A DNA stretch of 64,000 bases. It comes from Pascua guehoae. Its lineage: Eukaryota; Basidiomycota; Tremellomycetes; Trichosporonales; Trichosporonaceae. Positions 10,290-21,035 of this stretch are shown here, one piece after another; within the stretch, counting starts at the first letter, position 1, and the number at the start of each line of letters is the position of its first letter. The notes below the pieces were generated by a model. That model worked only from the letters and a program-made list of their open reading frames with translations. It did no database searches and was not told the origin of the DNA. The stretch is from NCBI GenBank assembly GCA_001600415.1, contig BCJX01000005.1:2153120-2217119 (forward strand). Reading direction: 5' to 3'. The position numbers and the translations under genes were made by a program.

Positions 10290-13200
10290 ATGCCTGCTGT
10301 CAAGACTCGCTTGGCATACTCGTGTACGTAGCACCGTTCAGCCTCCCCCAACCCTCTTTCCCACTATTTCGTGCCCCGAATACTGCTGCTCTAGCTGGAC
10401 AAATCCTGACGTGCGGCCCAGGCACACCATGTCGGACCAAGAAGATCCGATGCGACCGACACGAACCATGTCACAACTGCACGCGCAAAGACATTGCTTG
10501 TGTCTGGCCAGAGAACGGGGTCAAGATTACAGATAGCACGTATGTTCAGGAGAAGGGGCAACACAGAGGCCCGAGGCTGATAACGCCAGGCCAGGGGCGA
10601 CAGCGCCGGTCAGTCGCACAAACAGACCCTCACCAAGTCTTGGTCCGAGAGTCCGGAGTACCGACGCGCACTTGATCTCCGACCCCGGCCCTGGGCCTAG
10701 CACTCTTGCCAGCAATCGTTATCCCTATCCATCGACAGCAGTGCCACCCAGACAGGGGATGGCCGTGTCGCCGTCCCTTGCAGCCCCTCTGCCCCCATTG
10801 GGTTCGACAGCGGCGGGTATGCCCCTGTCGATTGCTTCCATCTCGTCGACAGCATCCATCTCTCCATCTGCAGGCTCCGATTCTGGGCCCAGTGGCCGCT
10901 GGAGTGGCACCGCCCTCCCACCCATTGCGCAGACTGTGGCAGATGCAGAACGGTATGACAACTCGATCGTCTTCCGGGAACGGGCCTTACCACCGTTTCT
11001 GGGGTCAAAGCAACCAAGGCCACACGCCGGGGATGATGCCCCGCCACACCCTAGATTGGGAGAGCAGGCGCGTCCGCGTTCATCGTGGTGGTCAACACCC
11101 ATTAGGCAGGATGGCGGACAAGACGCGCACGCTGGCGATGATGCAAGACATCCCGACGGCCAGAACGACACTCGAGATCGTGCGCAGGGGGCGCCAATAA
11201 AGGACAACGCAAGCAGTGCCGAGTCATGGGGCCCAGAGGTCAAGGTCGAGTTGTTACGGAGTCTTCCCAATCAAAGTTAGTATCCAGCAAGGGCCCTGTC
11301 GGGGGGTTCAATGGCTCCAACTGCAACTCGGAGACATTGTTGACCAAGGACGTGCATGTGCTGACACGCGGTGCAGCCCAGTGCGACAGACTAGTACGTA
11401 TGGCACTTACTTGTTGGGCTTTTCCGTCTTGGTCGAGTGCTGATACCAACTTGCAGTTTCGATGCTATCTCGACTTGGTCGATTGGGTAGGTGACCGTTC
11501 CAGACGTCTTCATGCGTCGTTTACGCCGTGCGCGCTGCCGAAACGGGTCCCTGACACGTCGCAGATCCACCACCCGCTCCACTTGCCCACGCTTCTGGCA
11601 CAATACAACGACTTCTGGGCGACTCCGGCAGCGGCAAGAGCAAGCGTGCCCGCTCGATGGATGGCGCTGCTGTACAGCATCCTCTGTCTCGGCGGACTCT
11701 TTGGTGGCGAGCCATGTGATTACCTTGCACGAGTGAGTGGTGACGCTGTACTGGTGCTTGTTGGTTCGTGCCACTTACACTGTTACATCAGGCTGCCGAG
11801 CAGTGCTTGCACCACTCTGACTACATGTCCAACCACTCGATGGAAGCGATCCAGACGATTATTCTCCTCGGCATCTATCTCAAAAACAACGACGGCGGCA
11901 AGCGCGCCAGCATGTACATGGCCGTGGCCATCAAGATGGCCATGGAGCTCGGCTATTCGGTGAGTTGAATGGCGTTCAACTAAATGCTCGCTCACAGGCT
12001 TACATACCCCAGCGTGTCCCTCCCGAGGACGAAGTGGACGACCTCAGTGGTGTGGTCGAGCGTGAGATGAGGCGACGTCTGTGGTGGTCGCTTGTTCGCC
12101 ATGGTAAGTGCAATCACGGGCCCAAGACGCAGATGGCTGACGGGCCCTCTGTACAGATGCCTACTGGTCATCGTCGTCGAATGGACTCTCGTACTCGATC
12201 AACCTCGCACATGCAACCACAGGCCTGCCGTCCAATGTCGATGACGAAGACTTTGTCGAGGGCAAGCCACTCGTTACTCGTCCGATGGATGAGATGACTT
12301 CAGAGACACTCCACATTGCAAAGATCAACTTCATCTTGGGTACGTGGTATTCCTACCGACACCTTGTCTCGTGATGGGAGCTATATTACAGGAACCTAGT
12401 CGCTGACGAGCTTTGCAGTGGTGCGCGAGTTCATCGACGCCGTCAACCACACCTTCCCGAACCTCCCATACGACGCTGTGCTCGACCTCGACCGCCAATT
12501 TCGCGCAGCCTTTGAGTCCCACCCACGCGGTCTGCGATACGACCTGCCCCAGCCTCTCACGCTTAGTACAGCAGCGTCTCTCCATATTCTCCAACAGCGC
12601 CTCTTCACGGGCATCAACCTCCACCACCGCCTCATACGCTTGCATCGCATTCACATGCTGCGCGGCTACAACGACGCTCGTTATGCGTACAGCACACAGG
12701 TCTGCCTAGAAAGTGCCTATACGCTGCTCGACCTCGTGTGGCAGTCGCGCCGCGAGCTGCTCGTCTGGTGGGTCGTTCTGGTGCATGTCTGGAACGCCGG
12801 AGTGGTGGTCGCAGTGGACATGCTGTGTGCCCCGGAGCACTCGGATACCGGGAGGCAGCATGCGGGAGTGGAGCTGTCCATTAATCTCCTAGAGTGAGTT
12901 GGGTTTGGGATGCGGGCGAAGAAGTGGGAGTACAGCCGCCCATGAGACTCGACTGGATTGCTGACAGTGTAGGCACACTGCTGCTCGGAGCCCCGTCGCA
13001 CGCCGTGGAGTCAGTGTACTTCGCGGTTTGCTCGAGCGGCGGCGCGATCTCGGGGCCGCACCTGGAGAGACTGGTGACCTGGATAAACGTGAGCACAACG
13101 ACAGCTTGGTGGCACCACCATGTCGGATACTATCAGCTGACGACTCAGTCCCCGGTCCAGTCCGCGCGTCACAACCCGTATTGCCCGACACCAACGTTCC

Positions 13201-13417
13201 AAGGGCGCCACCACCCCCTGCTCCCGCTTTACCCCCAGACATGTTTAGCACAGGGCCCGATGTCGCGTCGCTGTGGCAGGCACTCACGGCCATCAACCCG
13301 ACGGACGTGCAGCAGGTCGACTGGACGGGCATCTTGCAGCTCATGGACGCGTTTGCGGGGAGCGGCGGCGTAGAGACCGTCAATGGGGAAGGGATGGGAG
13401 TGACAGAGCAGCTGTGA
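10290..13417 (+). CDS. Zn2Cys6 fungal transcription factor
   Basis: Eleven exons: 10290-10323, 10422-10539, 10590-11275, 11377-11393, 11457-11486, 11565-11732, 11792-11959, 11998-12103, 12157-12339, 12419-12893, 12973-13417; in frame, 809 residues. The first splice completes the zinc cluster: SCTPCRTKKIRCDRHEPC followed by HNCTRKDIACVW, that is C-x2-C-x6-C-x5-C-x2-C-x6-C at residues about 12-39. A Ser/Pro-rich linker follows, then the 'fungal_trans' regulatory domain (PF04082): LLRSLPNQ, DWIHHPLHLPTLLAQYNDFW, MALLYSILCLGGLF, AVAIKMAMELGYS, RRRLWWSLVRHDAYWS. It acts in the nucleus as a DNA-binding regulator. Two exons are tiny (17 and 30 nt) but are required to link LLRSLPNQTQCDRLV to the conserved domain. 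The likeliest partner is the divergent permease. The span 10940-11230 is the least certain part, since it shows no conserved motif. Confidence 0.9.
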
Positions 13418-13776
13418 GAGTTGGGTATCATGGGTGCCAATGTGTGTTTCGAGGTCGGTTGCAATGCTACCACGCTGTCAGAAGGCTGTCAGCGGTCCAA
13501 GATGTGTCATAGAATTAGCGATGAAACCATATTATCTCTTGCCCTGCATGGATATCATGCACCACTGTTGGACTCTTCTCACCCTCCAACGAGAACAGTC
13601 GTCGGCACCGCCCATCGATCATCAAGTAGGACACTGGTAGGGACCTGTGGGGAACTCACCATTGATGCTGATGGCTCGCACGAGGAACTTTGCGCGGCGC
13701 GGGGCTCCTGGGTGAGCTGGTCTTGGCATGGGCTCCACGGAAACCAATTAAGCACAATAGAAGGAGGCGCCACCGG

Positions 13777-14115
13777 TCAGAACGGCCATGTAGCTCCCCT
13801 CAAGCAGCAGGACACGCGCATGCTCACCAAACTCGAGCACAGTCGGTGGCGAGGCGCTGCGCTGCACAGCGAGAGGATGGTCGTCTTTGTCGGATTTGTG
13901 GTTGAGAGGAACCAGACTTTGTGAACGCCGACTTTTGCAGCCTCCAGGTCCATCTGCCACCCACTCCCTGGTGGCTCGGTCACTAGTACGGTACTCTTGG
14001 CATTTTCGGGCTTGGTCGTGATCGCGCCATGACCATCCACTTCAAAACCAGCAACGCACCGACAGATACAAGCACACAAGCACAACACGAGCCTTGCTGT
14101 CGAGATCTCGGGCAT
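13777..14115 (-). CDS. Doubtful small ORF with signal-like N-terminus
   Basis: A 112-codon minus frame begins MPEISTARLVLCLCACICRC, a hydrophobic Cys-rich segment that could be a signal peptide. The rest has no recognisable family. It may be the first exon of a small secreted protein or chance. It lies back to back with the arylsulfotransferase gene. Confidence 0.2.
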   Translation of the reverse strand: MPEISTARLVLCLCACICRCVAGFEVDGHGAITTKPENAKSTVLVTEPPGSGWQMDLEAAKVGVHKVWFLSTTNPTKTTILSLCSAAPRHRLCSSLVSMRVSCCLRGATWPF

Positions 14116-14140
14116 TCAATGTCGTAAGATGCACAGAATG

Positions 14141-14165
14141 GGTCGGAGCTCCGAGAGCTCCGACC
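14141..14165. repeat. Perfect 10-bp inverted repeat
   Basis: Arms GGTCGGAGCT and AGCTCCGACC are separated by CCGAG. It lies about 330 bp upstream of the arylsulfotransferase start. It could be a binding site for a dimeric regulator or chance; the arms contain TCGGAG, close to the CGG triplets that Zn2Cys6 proteins bind. Confidence 0.6.
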
Positions 14166-14496
14166 TAGACGGCCATGCATCTCATCATTAGCTAGCAACC
14201 CAAAATAGCCAATGGTCAAGCGTCCAGGGGCTTGTGCGTTTTAAACACCCAGGCCAGGTTCTGTTCGGAACACCGAGAGTACCGACGGTGTCTCGCGTCT
14301 CGCACCGAGAGTCTAAAGGTATGCTGGTCGTGACCTCTTTGGGGTGCCGTGCTTGCCCACTCTGAAACGTCGAGCGAAGTGGGGCATCTAGTTTGTCCTG
14401 GATACTATACTATACACATCTCCTTTGCCTTTGCGTGTCTTGTTTCGCCAAGAGTGACACTAGTAGAGAGAACCGAGTGAACGCCGAGTGAACGCC

Positions 14497-16087
14497 ATGC
14501 CCATCGACCAGAACTTCATCCGGAGGTCAGTTACATCGGTGCCCCGGACACTGCACTGGCCACACCTGACTGCTGCAGGCGTGGGGTCGGTACGCGCGGA
14601 GTCGACGAGGACAAGGCGCTCGACGGATACACGCTCATTGCACCCCTCTCGGGGAAAAGGGTATGGCGGCGCGTTGGTCCATGACGGGCGTCGGACATTA
14701 GAGTCGATATTGACTGTTTCTTCCAGGTGTACCTCGTCGACAACGACGGCAATGAGTTGCGGACGTGGGATGTCCCATACCGCATCGGCCGGGCTGCACG
14801 GCTGCTCTCCAACGGCAACATTGTCGTTGGGTGCAAGGATCCCGACATTCAGGCGCCGTTCTTCGCTGTCCGTGCCAATCGACACCATGGGGGGGGGGGG
14901 GGGGAATGTCAACTAACGCCCAGTTTGAAAAGTACGGGTCGGGCATCTATCTCGAGCTCGACCCAAGCGGGGCGATTGTCAACGAGTACCGCGACCCTCT
15001 TGGCCACCACGAGTGGGTGCCGAATGACTGGCCTGTTCGACATGGCCCACACTGACGCCCACCCACTCCTAGCTTTGACATGTTTGGCGACGGACACTTG
15101 TTATACCTCACCATTGAGGAGCTCTCGCCCGCCCAGGCAGCCACAGTCCGCGGCGGCGTGCCCGGATCCGAAGCGCCAGGAGGTGTTACCTACGCCGACA
15201 AGGTCGTCGAGGTCAAGGACGGCAAGGTCGTGTGGGAATGGCGCGCGATCGAGCATCTCGACCCAGAGCTGTTCCCCTTGCAGGACCGATACGCCCGCGA
15301 GCACTGGCCAGACGCCAACACTGTTTTGTACGTGCGAGTTTTCTTTTGTTGTATCATCAGCTGGGGTACGGTCGATGCCCGGGCCTAAAGCTACCACACC
15401 CTCGTCAGGCTAACGCAACAGCCGGCTAGCGGACGGCAACGTGCTCGTATCGTTCCGCAGCGCGTCTGCCGTCATCATTATCGAAAAGGCGACAGGCAAG
15501 GTCATCTGGCATCTCGACTCGACCGTCCTCGCCCAGCAGCACTCGGCGCACGAGTTGGAAAATGGCAACATTCTCGTGCGCGCATGTTACAATAGCTCGA
15601 GGGGTAGAACTGACGCTCCACCAGATCTTTGACAACGGCGCGTTCCGCAACAACGTTAGCTTCCAATACTCGCGCGGCATCGAAGTGGACCGTGCGACCA
15701 AGAAGATTGTCTGGGAGTGGAGCGCGCCCTTGAGAGTGCGTCCACCAGCAATGCCCTTGGGCGCTAGGTGACAAGCATCACTGACACAGGTAGGAATCCT
15801 TCTTTTCGCCATACACGGGATCCATCCAGCGGCTGGCCAACGGAAACACGCTCCTCGTCGAGGGCGCCTTTGGGCGCATCATCGAAGTCACGCACGACGG
15901 CGAGCTGGTGTGGGAGTATATTAATCCCTATTTTGCTCACTATCCCGACGAGGCGGGACGCAAGGCGATTCCGCACGAGTCGAACCAGCTCTTCCGCGCG
16001 AGCAAGTATGCCACGAGTGAGATTCCGTGGCTCGCCCAGTCCAACGGCCATGTACAGGGGAATGGATTCGCGTCCAATGGACAGTAG
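14497..16087 (+). CDS. Arylsulfotransferase (ASST) family protein
   Basis: Eight exons: 14497-14525, 14579-14660, 14727-14867, 14924-15012, 15073-15327, 15422-15575, 15625-15735, 15794-16087; in frame, 384 residues. The repeated blade pattern 'NGN(I/V)LV ... G.(V/I)(V/I)WEW' (LLSNGNIVVGCKDPD, LADGNVLVSF, HELENGNIL, RLANGNTLLVEGAFG) is that of the beta-propeller ASST family (PF14269/PF05935), which in bacteria transfers sulfate between phenols. Conserved His residues sit at GHHDFDMFGDGH and QQHSAHEL. No signal peptide is visible, unlike the periplasmic bacterial enzymes, so a cytosolic role is possible; the activity of fungal members is not settled. Intron 3 (14868-14923) contains a 16-G run and has a weak GTCCGT donor. 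The exon-7 to exon-8 junction uses the second of two AGs. Confidence 0.85.
14889..14904 (+). repeat. Homopolymer run of 16 G
   Basis: Sixteen consecutive G inside intron 3 of the arylsulfotransferase gene, just before the CTAAC branch point. Confidence 0.95.
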
Positions 16088-17191
16088 CCTGCTCCTAGGT
16101 CGGGCATGGATCTTGCATCTCCTTATAGCCTTTCCTATGCGCAACCTTATAACCTAGAAACTATCTTGCGAATGGGCATTAGGACCGACAGGGAATCGGG
16201 TATGGACGCGGGGACTGCTAGCTGGTAACGTGACTAGACAATCTGTACAAGATGAACGTGTTATGCGCCAGGGACTTTCTTGCGAGGGAGTTGCTGGTGG
16301 AATTCCCCCTGTTGAGCTTGCGGTGGAGCCGGTAGCCGCACCAGCATCATCATTTCGAGAGCATGCACTCACACTGCCTACCAACTGTTGGCAGTGTATG
16401 GTATCGCCTTGCATATACAGGTGTGTCCTGAAAGTCTTGAGACTGCCATTTTGAGCTCGGTCTAGTCAACGCTGTGGTGGATACTCTCTAGAACAATGCA
16501 ACGGCACGGTAAGCAGGCACACTGATGTTTCCTGTTGGTCATATCTCGCGCGCGCCGCTCTACCCCACACCCTCGCTCAATGCGGTAGTCTCATGACTTT
16601 TCGGACACACCTGTATTGCCGCCAGGGCCAGAGCGTGCTGTCTGTCCAAGCTTTAATCCAACAGACAAGCATCCCCGGGGTCCACAGTACGGGGCTGTAA
16701 GATCCATGGACCTACACTGTGGAGTGGTTTGGGAACATAGAGCCTCCGTCAAACAGGTCCGTCAAGTGACGCAGGGCGAGACAGAACAAGTTGAACTCGC
16801 TGATCAGCAGCAGTATGAACGACCGCATGCCACGGCATCCCTGAGCCTTTTGACGGACCTTTTTGACCGAGGCTGTAAGGTGATTCCTCGGGGCGGGGGA
16901 CAGTGGGTGCACGGCAAGAAGGATCGTATCGTCACGAGGTCACTCTGTGTCCCAATGACTTCATGTGGCGTTAGCAATGAAGCCGCGGCTGCGGTTCTGT
17001 TAGGTATTATGGTCTCCATCAGCATATCAGCAAGGCTAGACAAGACAGCTACCTAGCCATTCTACCTGACGATCCCCTCCGTTGCCCCACAGACATTGTC
17101 CTACGCGGACGTCTCCAAACGTGGCACCCAAAGCAAGTGAAAGATCCCACATGCCTCATCTATATAGTCCGACAAGTGATAATACAGCTTA
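16088..17191. other. Intergenic, holds the MITE
   Basis: Between the convergent ends of the arylsulfotransferase and MCT-like genes. Apart from the 196-bp inverted-repeat element at 16418-16613 nothing is recognised; open frames at 16616-17056 show no domain. Confidence 0.5.
16418..16613. mobile_element. Tc1/mariner-type MITE, 196 bp
   Basis: The element starts CAGGTGTGTCCTGAAAGTCT and its reverse strand starts CAGGTGTGTCCGAAAAGTCA; the terminal inverted repeats agree at 26 of 30 positions. Each end abuts a TA dinucleotide (16416-16417 and 16614-16615), the target-site duplication of Tc1/mariner transposases. The interior has no coding frame, so it is non-autonomous and would depend on a transposase elsewhere in the genome. 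The few TIR differences suggest some age. Confidence 0.85.
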
Positions 17192-19310
17192 TTAAACCTT
17201 TTGGAAAATCTTCCAGCTGCCCTGCTTGTAGTGCTTGGCGCCGATGAGCAACATGGCCGATGCGAAGAGCAGACCGCCTGCAAATCCGATACTGATCTGG
17301 TAGGCGTTGGCACCTGTGCGGTGCAGGTGCTTTTTGGAATAGTCGACGAGCATGATGGCAAACGCCTGGCCGAGGAGGTTTGGCGGCCCAATTGCGATCC
17401 AGTACATGGCGAGCGCGGACGCGAGGTCTTGGACGCCGACAATGCTCGTCGTCATGGGCATGATGGCCATGTGGATCGTACCGCCCGTCGCGCCGTTGAT
17501 GAGCGCGTAAAAGGCCATGACGCCAAACGAGCGCGCGGGCATCCAGGCAGCCAGTGTGACAATGCCGCAGATGATGTAGCTCACAATCACCATGTTGATG
17601 CGGCCGCCCCGGTCCAGCGCGTAGCCCCAGAACGGCCGGCCGATGATTTGTCCCGCCGCGAGGAGCGACTGGATCGCACCGCCTTGTTGTTGCGTCATGC
17701 CCAGCGCGTTGGTGCAGTACGACGCGATCGTGTAGATGGCGATAAAGTAGGCCATCACTGTGGGGTTAGTTTGGTGCCGGACGAGCAGACCGGGGGGGAG
17801 GAGACGACGATTGAGGGAGCTGGGTGCAGAGACAGAGAGGGAGAAGAGGCGCCGAGAGAAAGATGGGTGCGGATCCAGAGATCGGTGCAGACCAAGAGTT
17901 GGGTCAAGGGACACGCCGCTGCCGCCTCCCCGCTGGCCGTGGCCGTTCCCCACGCCGTATCCTACTCCTTTGCGCAGGCAAGGCCAACTCGACACGTACT
18001 TGCCAAGATGGCCCACATGATCACGTAGCGGTAGCCAGGGTGCCAGAACCAGTGCAGCTGCAATGGGGCACTCTTTGCGCCGAGGGCCTTGTGCCGGCCG
18101 CGAAGGAGAATCGTAGCCGGCAGCAATACACCCAACGAGATGCACCCGATGATAATGTACGTGTTCTTGACCCCATGGCTGTGCAAGAGGAGCGGTGTGA
18201 CGTTTGCAAAGACGAGGCCGCCGACGCCCGAGCCTGCGGCCGCGATACCCTGGGCGAGTGCCAGTCGCTTGTCAAACCAATGCGCGAGGATGGGTTGCGA
18301 CGGCACAACAGTCTGGTGGTCAGCTGCAGACAGGGGATGGTGGAATGGAATGCGGCCCACTCACAAAACCGAGACCGATGCCGAATACCAGGCCTTGACA
18401 CACAAGGAAGGCACCAAACGACTTTGAGAGGCCAGCAGAACATTGTCCCACGCCGACGCAGATGACACCTGGACGTCAGCTGGTTGCTGGTTGCTGCGAC
18501 GCCGGCAAGCTGTCCATGAGCCGGAAGCGACACGAGCCGAACAGGGGCCGTCATCTCCGTCGCTGCCGTCGTGGTCGGCGCCGGATATTGATTCCTCGGC
18601 AACAAGTGCCAACTTTGTCACAACAAACTCACCAAAGAGCATGGGTGGCTTGAAGCCAAAGTGGCGCACCGTCAGGTTTGCCAGCGGGCCCATCATGACC
18701 GATACACATGCCGCCAACCCGCCGACCCATGCATAGTCGAGTTGTGACGCCGTATAGTAGTTGAACTCGAGAAAGTAGGATGAAAAGACGCCATAGGTTG
18801 TGTTGATGCCTAGGGTGTTAGATTGCACCACCTCCACCATGCCACTGCTCCCTGCGCTCGGTGCACAGGGCGGCGCGCCACCACCCGACCCGAACTCGAT
18901 ACGAGCTGACAGATTTCTTTACACACATGCCGCCGTGTGCGTGTGCGTAGTCCTGCGAGTCACTCACCCCAAGTGCAGGCATTCACGCCGAGGAGACACA
19001 CCACAATGACCCAGCCGTAGCCGCCATTGGGCACCTCGTCGCTTGTCACGGTCGCCTCTTCGCCTCCAAGAGGCACGGGCGCACTCAACGCCTGTTCAAG
19101 ATCCAAGTTGGATTCAGGCTTGGTATCTGCAATTGTCACCGTGTCCGCCTCCTTGTCATTTGTATTCGCTGCTCCTGTGCGCGCCGCCGCCGTTGCCGTT
19201 GGCACGTCTGGTCCCAGTCCTGGATCCGGCCGAGCTTTGGTAGCTGCGGCGTTGTCAAACACGGCCGTCGTTTCAGACGACGACGCCGCCGACGCCTTAT
19301 CGGACACCAT
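17192..19310 (-). CDS. Monocarboxylate-transporter-like MFS protein
   Basis: Five exons (minus): 19310-18968, 18809-18633, 18468-18365, 18312-18000, 17757-17192; in frame, 500 residues. It is a twelve-helix member of the MCT/MCH family: the opening NGGYGWVIVVCLLGVNACTW is the family signature (DGGYGW), then INTTYGVFSSYFLEF, AHWFDKRLALAQGIAAAGSG, and helices to the C-terminus. In yeasts relatives move monocarboxylates or riboflavin; the substrate here is unknown. A polar, acidic leader of about 95 residues faces the cytosol. An in-frame ATG at 19349 would lengthen it by 13 residues. Intron 4 (17758-17999) is long at 242 nt. It is convergent with the arylsulfotransferase gene. Confidence 0.92.
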
Positions 19311-20879
19311 GGGGGCGAGGACGCGAGTTTGTCGCACGCGGAAATCCACAAAACAGTCAAGACGAGTGTGTGAGTAGTCGAGGACGAGTACGAGTTGGCG
19401 AGTGCAGGATCATGGCTGCCTAACACACCTCTGTTGTGAATGTGGGCAGGCAGCATGCCTAGCATGGGTCCCTTTGGATATGGGCCGCAAATAATAACGG
19501 ATCAGTCAGCCGGACAAGACCGAAGCACCAGCCCAGAGCGGAGTAGCACAGTTAGTGTGGTGACACCATACCATACCGAGCTTGGAGGATGCCGACGATG
19601 CCGAGACAAGCGACCCATCTGCCACTCGGCGGCCGTCATTGCCCTACAGTGCCCATGTGAGCGGCGTTCTGTTTGCGGCGAGCTGATCAAGCAAAGGCTG
19701 TTAACGCTGTTGGCCCTAACAGCTAACAGGCCGCCTACCAGCTAAGCTAGCTACCAGGGCCTTGGGCCCGGTGCGGCAAAACTAAATCATCCGCATTGTC
19801 ACGTGCAAAATGCCGCATCCCTACAGGTCAGGGATGCTCGCGTGGCAACACGTGGGTATACTTCCGTCCGCTTAAGGACAGTTACGTAAAGGAAAGTGAC
19901 TCCCGTGTCGGACTTGGGCGAGGTTGTGTGGGTTTTGGAGATACGAGGCAATGACGACGACGAGATTGAGGATTGGATCGAGCAGAGGTTAGAAACGCCA
20001 AGAGTGTGAGGGGGTGGCTTTTTTTCGTGGCGCAGAGGAGGTTTGTGCTTGACTCGTGGCGTTGTTGCCCTTGTTCACTGATCACTGGGCCACTATGTGT
20101 GGCTTGTGTGGCTTTTGTGGGGCCTCCCAGTCGCGGCGCGTCTGTGAGAACGAGACGCGTTGGGGACCAGACCAACGCACGCCGCGTCGCTACAGACGCG
20201 ACAGCGGTGACATTGGGTTGGGTAGTGGCTGTGGGGGAGACGAGGGTTACAGCGCCGGAGCCCCGTTGAGCGTTTGGGGGGAGCACGGCGGCTAGCTGCG
20301 AGCAACCAGGCACACTCCCGGGTTGGGTGGCAAACGCAGCAAGGGGGGTGAGGCACCTCGGCCGGACCATTTTGACACTCACTCAAATAACTCTTGCTCA
20401 CATGCTGACGGGTATCTGACCGGTCTCTCGGCCGTGACCGGTCCACTCACCACTGAAGCCATCGGTCTCTCGCCCGGGAGGCCGGTATCCTGTGCCGTCC
20501 CTGGTCTATCCCCAAGTGCCTCGTCGCCACCCACAACCCACATGTGTAGTTTTACATGTGCAGTTCTCGTGCCCATTGCCCCTCGCATGGTGCGCATGGC
20601 GCCGACGGGACCGCGTACGCATTTTGCACGCACCTCTCCTGTGAGTGTCACGAAGTGAGTAGCGTCAGTGCGTCACGGTGGGGTTGTTCCGGCCGTTTGA
20701 GGGACGTGTTGTTGCGCTTATCTGGTCGTCGACCAAGTGACAAGGTGGACAAAAACAGGTAGTTTGAGGTGTCTGGACGTGTCTTGTCATGCCCCCGAGA
20801 TTGCGAATGCCACCGTACAGACTAGTCACCTGCCGAGATAGCATTCCTGTGCTCTGGAACCGCCTCGGTATCCCCAGAA
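19311..20879. other. Intergenic upstream of the ammonia-lyase gene
   Basis: This is the common upstream region of the MCT-like gene (leftward) and the ammonia-lyase gene (rightward). Frames such as 19882-20382 (minus) look like chance: no domain and composition unlike the neighbours. A small hairpin (GCATCCCT/AGGGATGC) lies near 19813-19835. Confidence 0.5.
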
Positions 20880-21035
20880 ACATTTAAATACCCAAACGTC
20901 CCCCCCTCAATTCTCTCTTCTTCACTCATTGACCACCTCTCCTCACCAACGGCTACCAAACACCACCTGCTACCTGCCTCCACGCTCAGTGCTACCCCCC
21001 AATCAACTATCAACAAAGTCCCCCCTCACGTGTCC
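20880..21035 (+). promoter_or_regulatory. Core promoter and leader of the ammonia-lyase gene
   Basis: A TTTAAATA box at 20883-20890 is followed by a pyrimidine-rich leader (CTCTCTTCTTC and similar) up to the ATG at 21036. A strong TATA-like box plus CT-rich leader is usual for highly or inducibly expressed fungal genes. Confidence 0.55.

Larger units (their letters stand above)
13418..14496. other. Intergenic upstream of the arylsulfotransferase gene
   Basis: The region holds one questionable minus frame (13777-14115, listed separately) and a small palindrome at 14141-14165. I see no tRNA or transposon. Confidence 0.5.

Noticed and set aside
17201..18028. Plus frame of 275 codons opposite the MCT-like gene
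   Set aside because: It runs through the antisense of two exons and an intron of a clear transporter gene and has no domain.
19882..20382. Minus frame of 166 codons upstream of the ammonia-lyase gene
   Set aside because: Composition of chance DNA (Thr/Pro/Ser/Arg), no signal peptide or domain.
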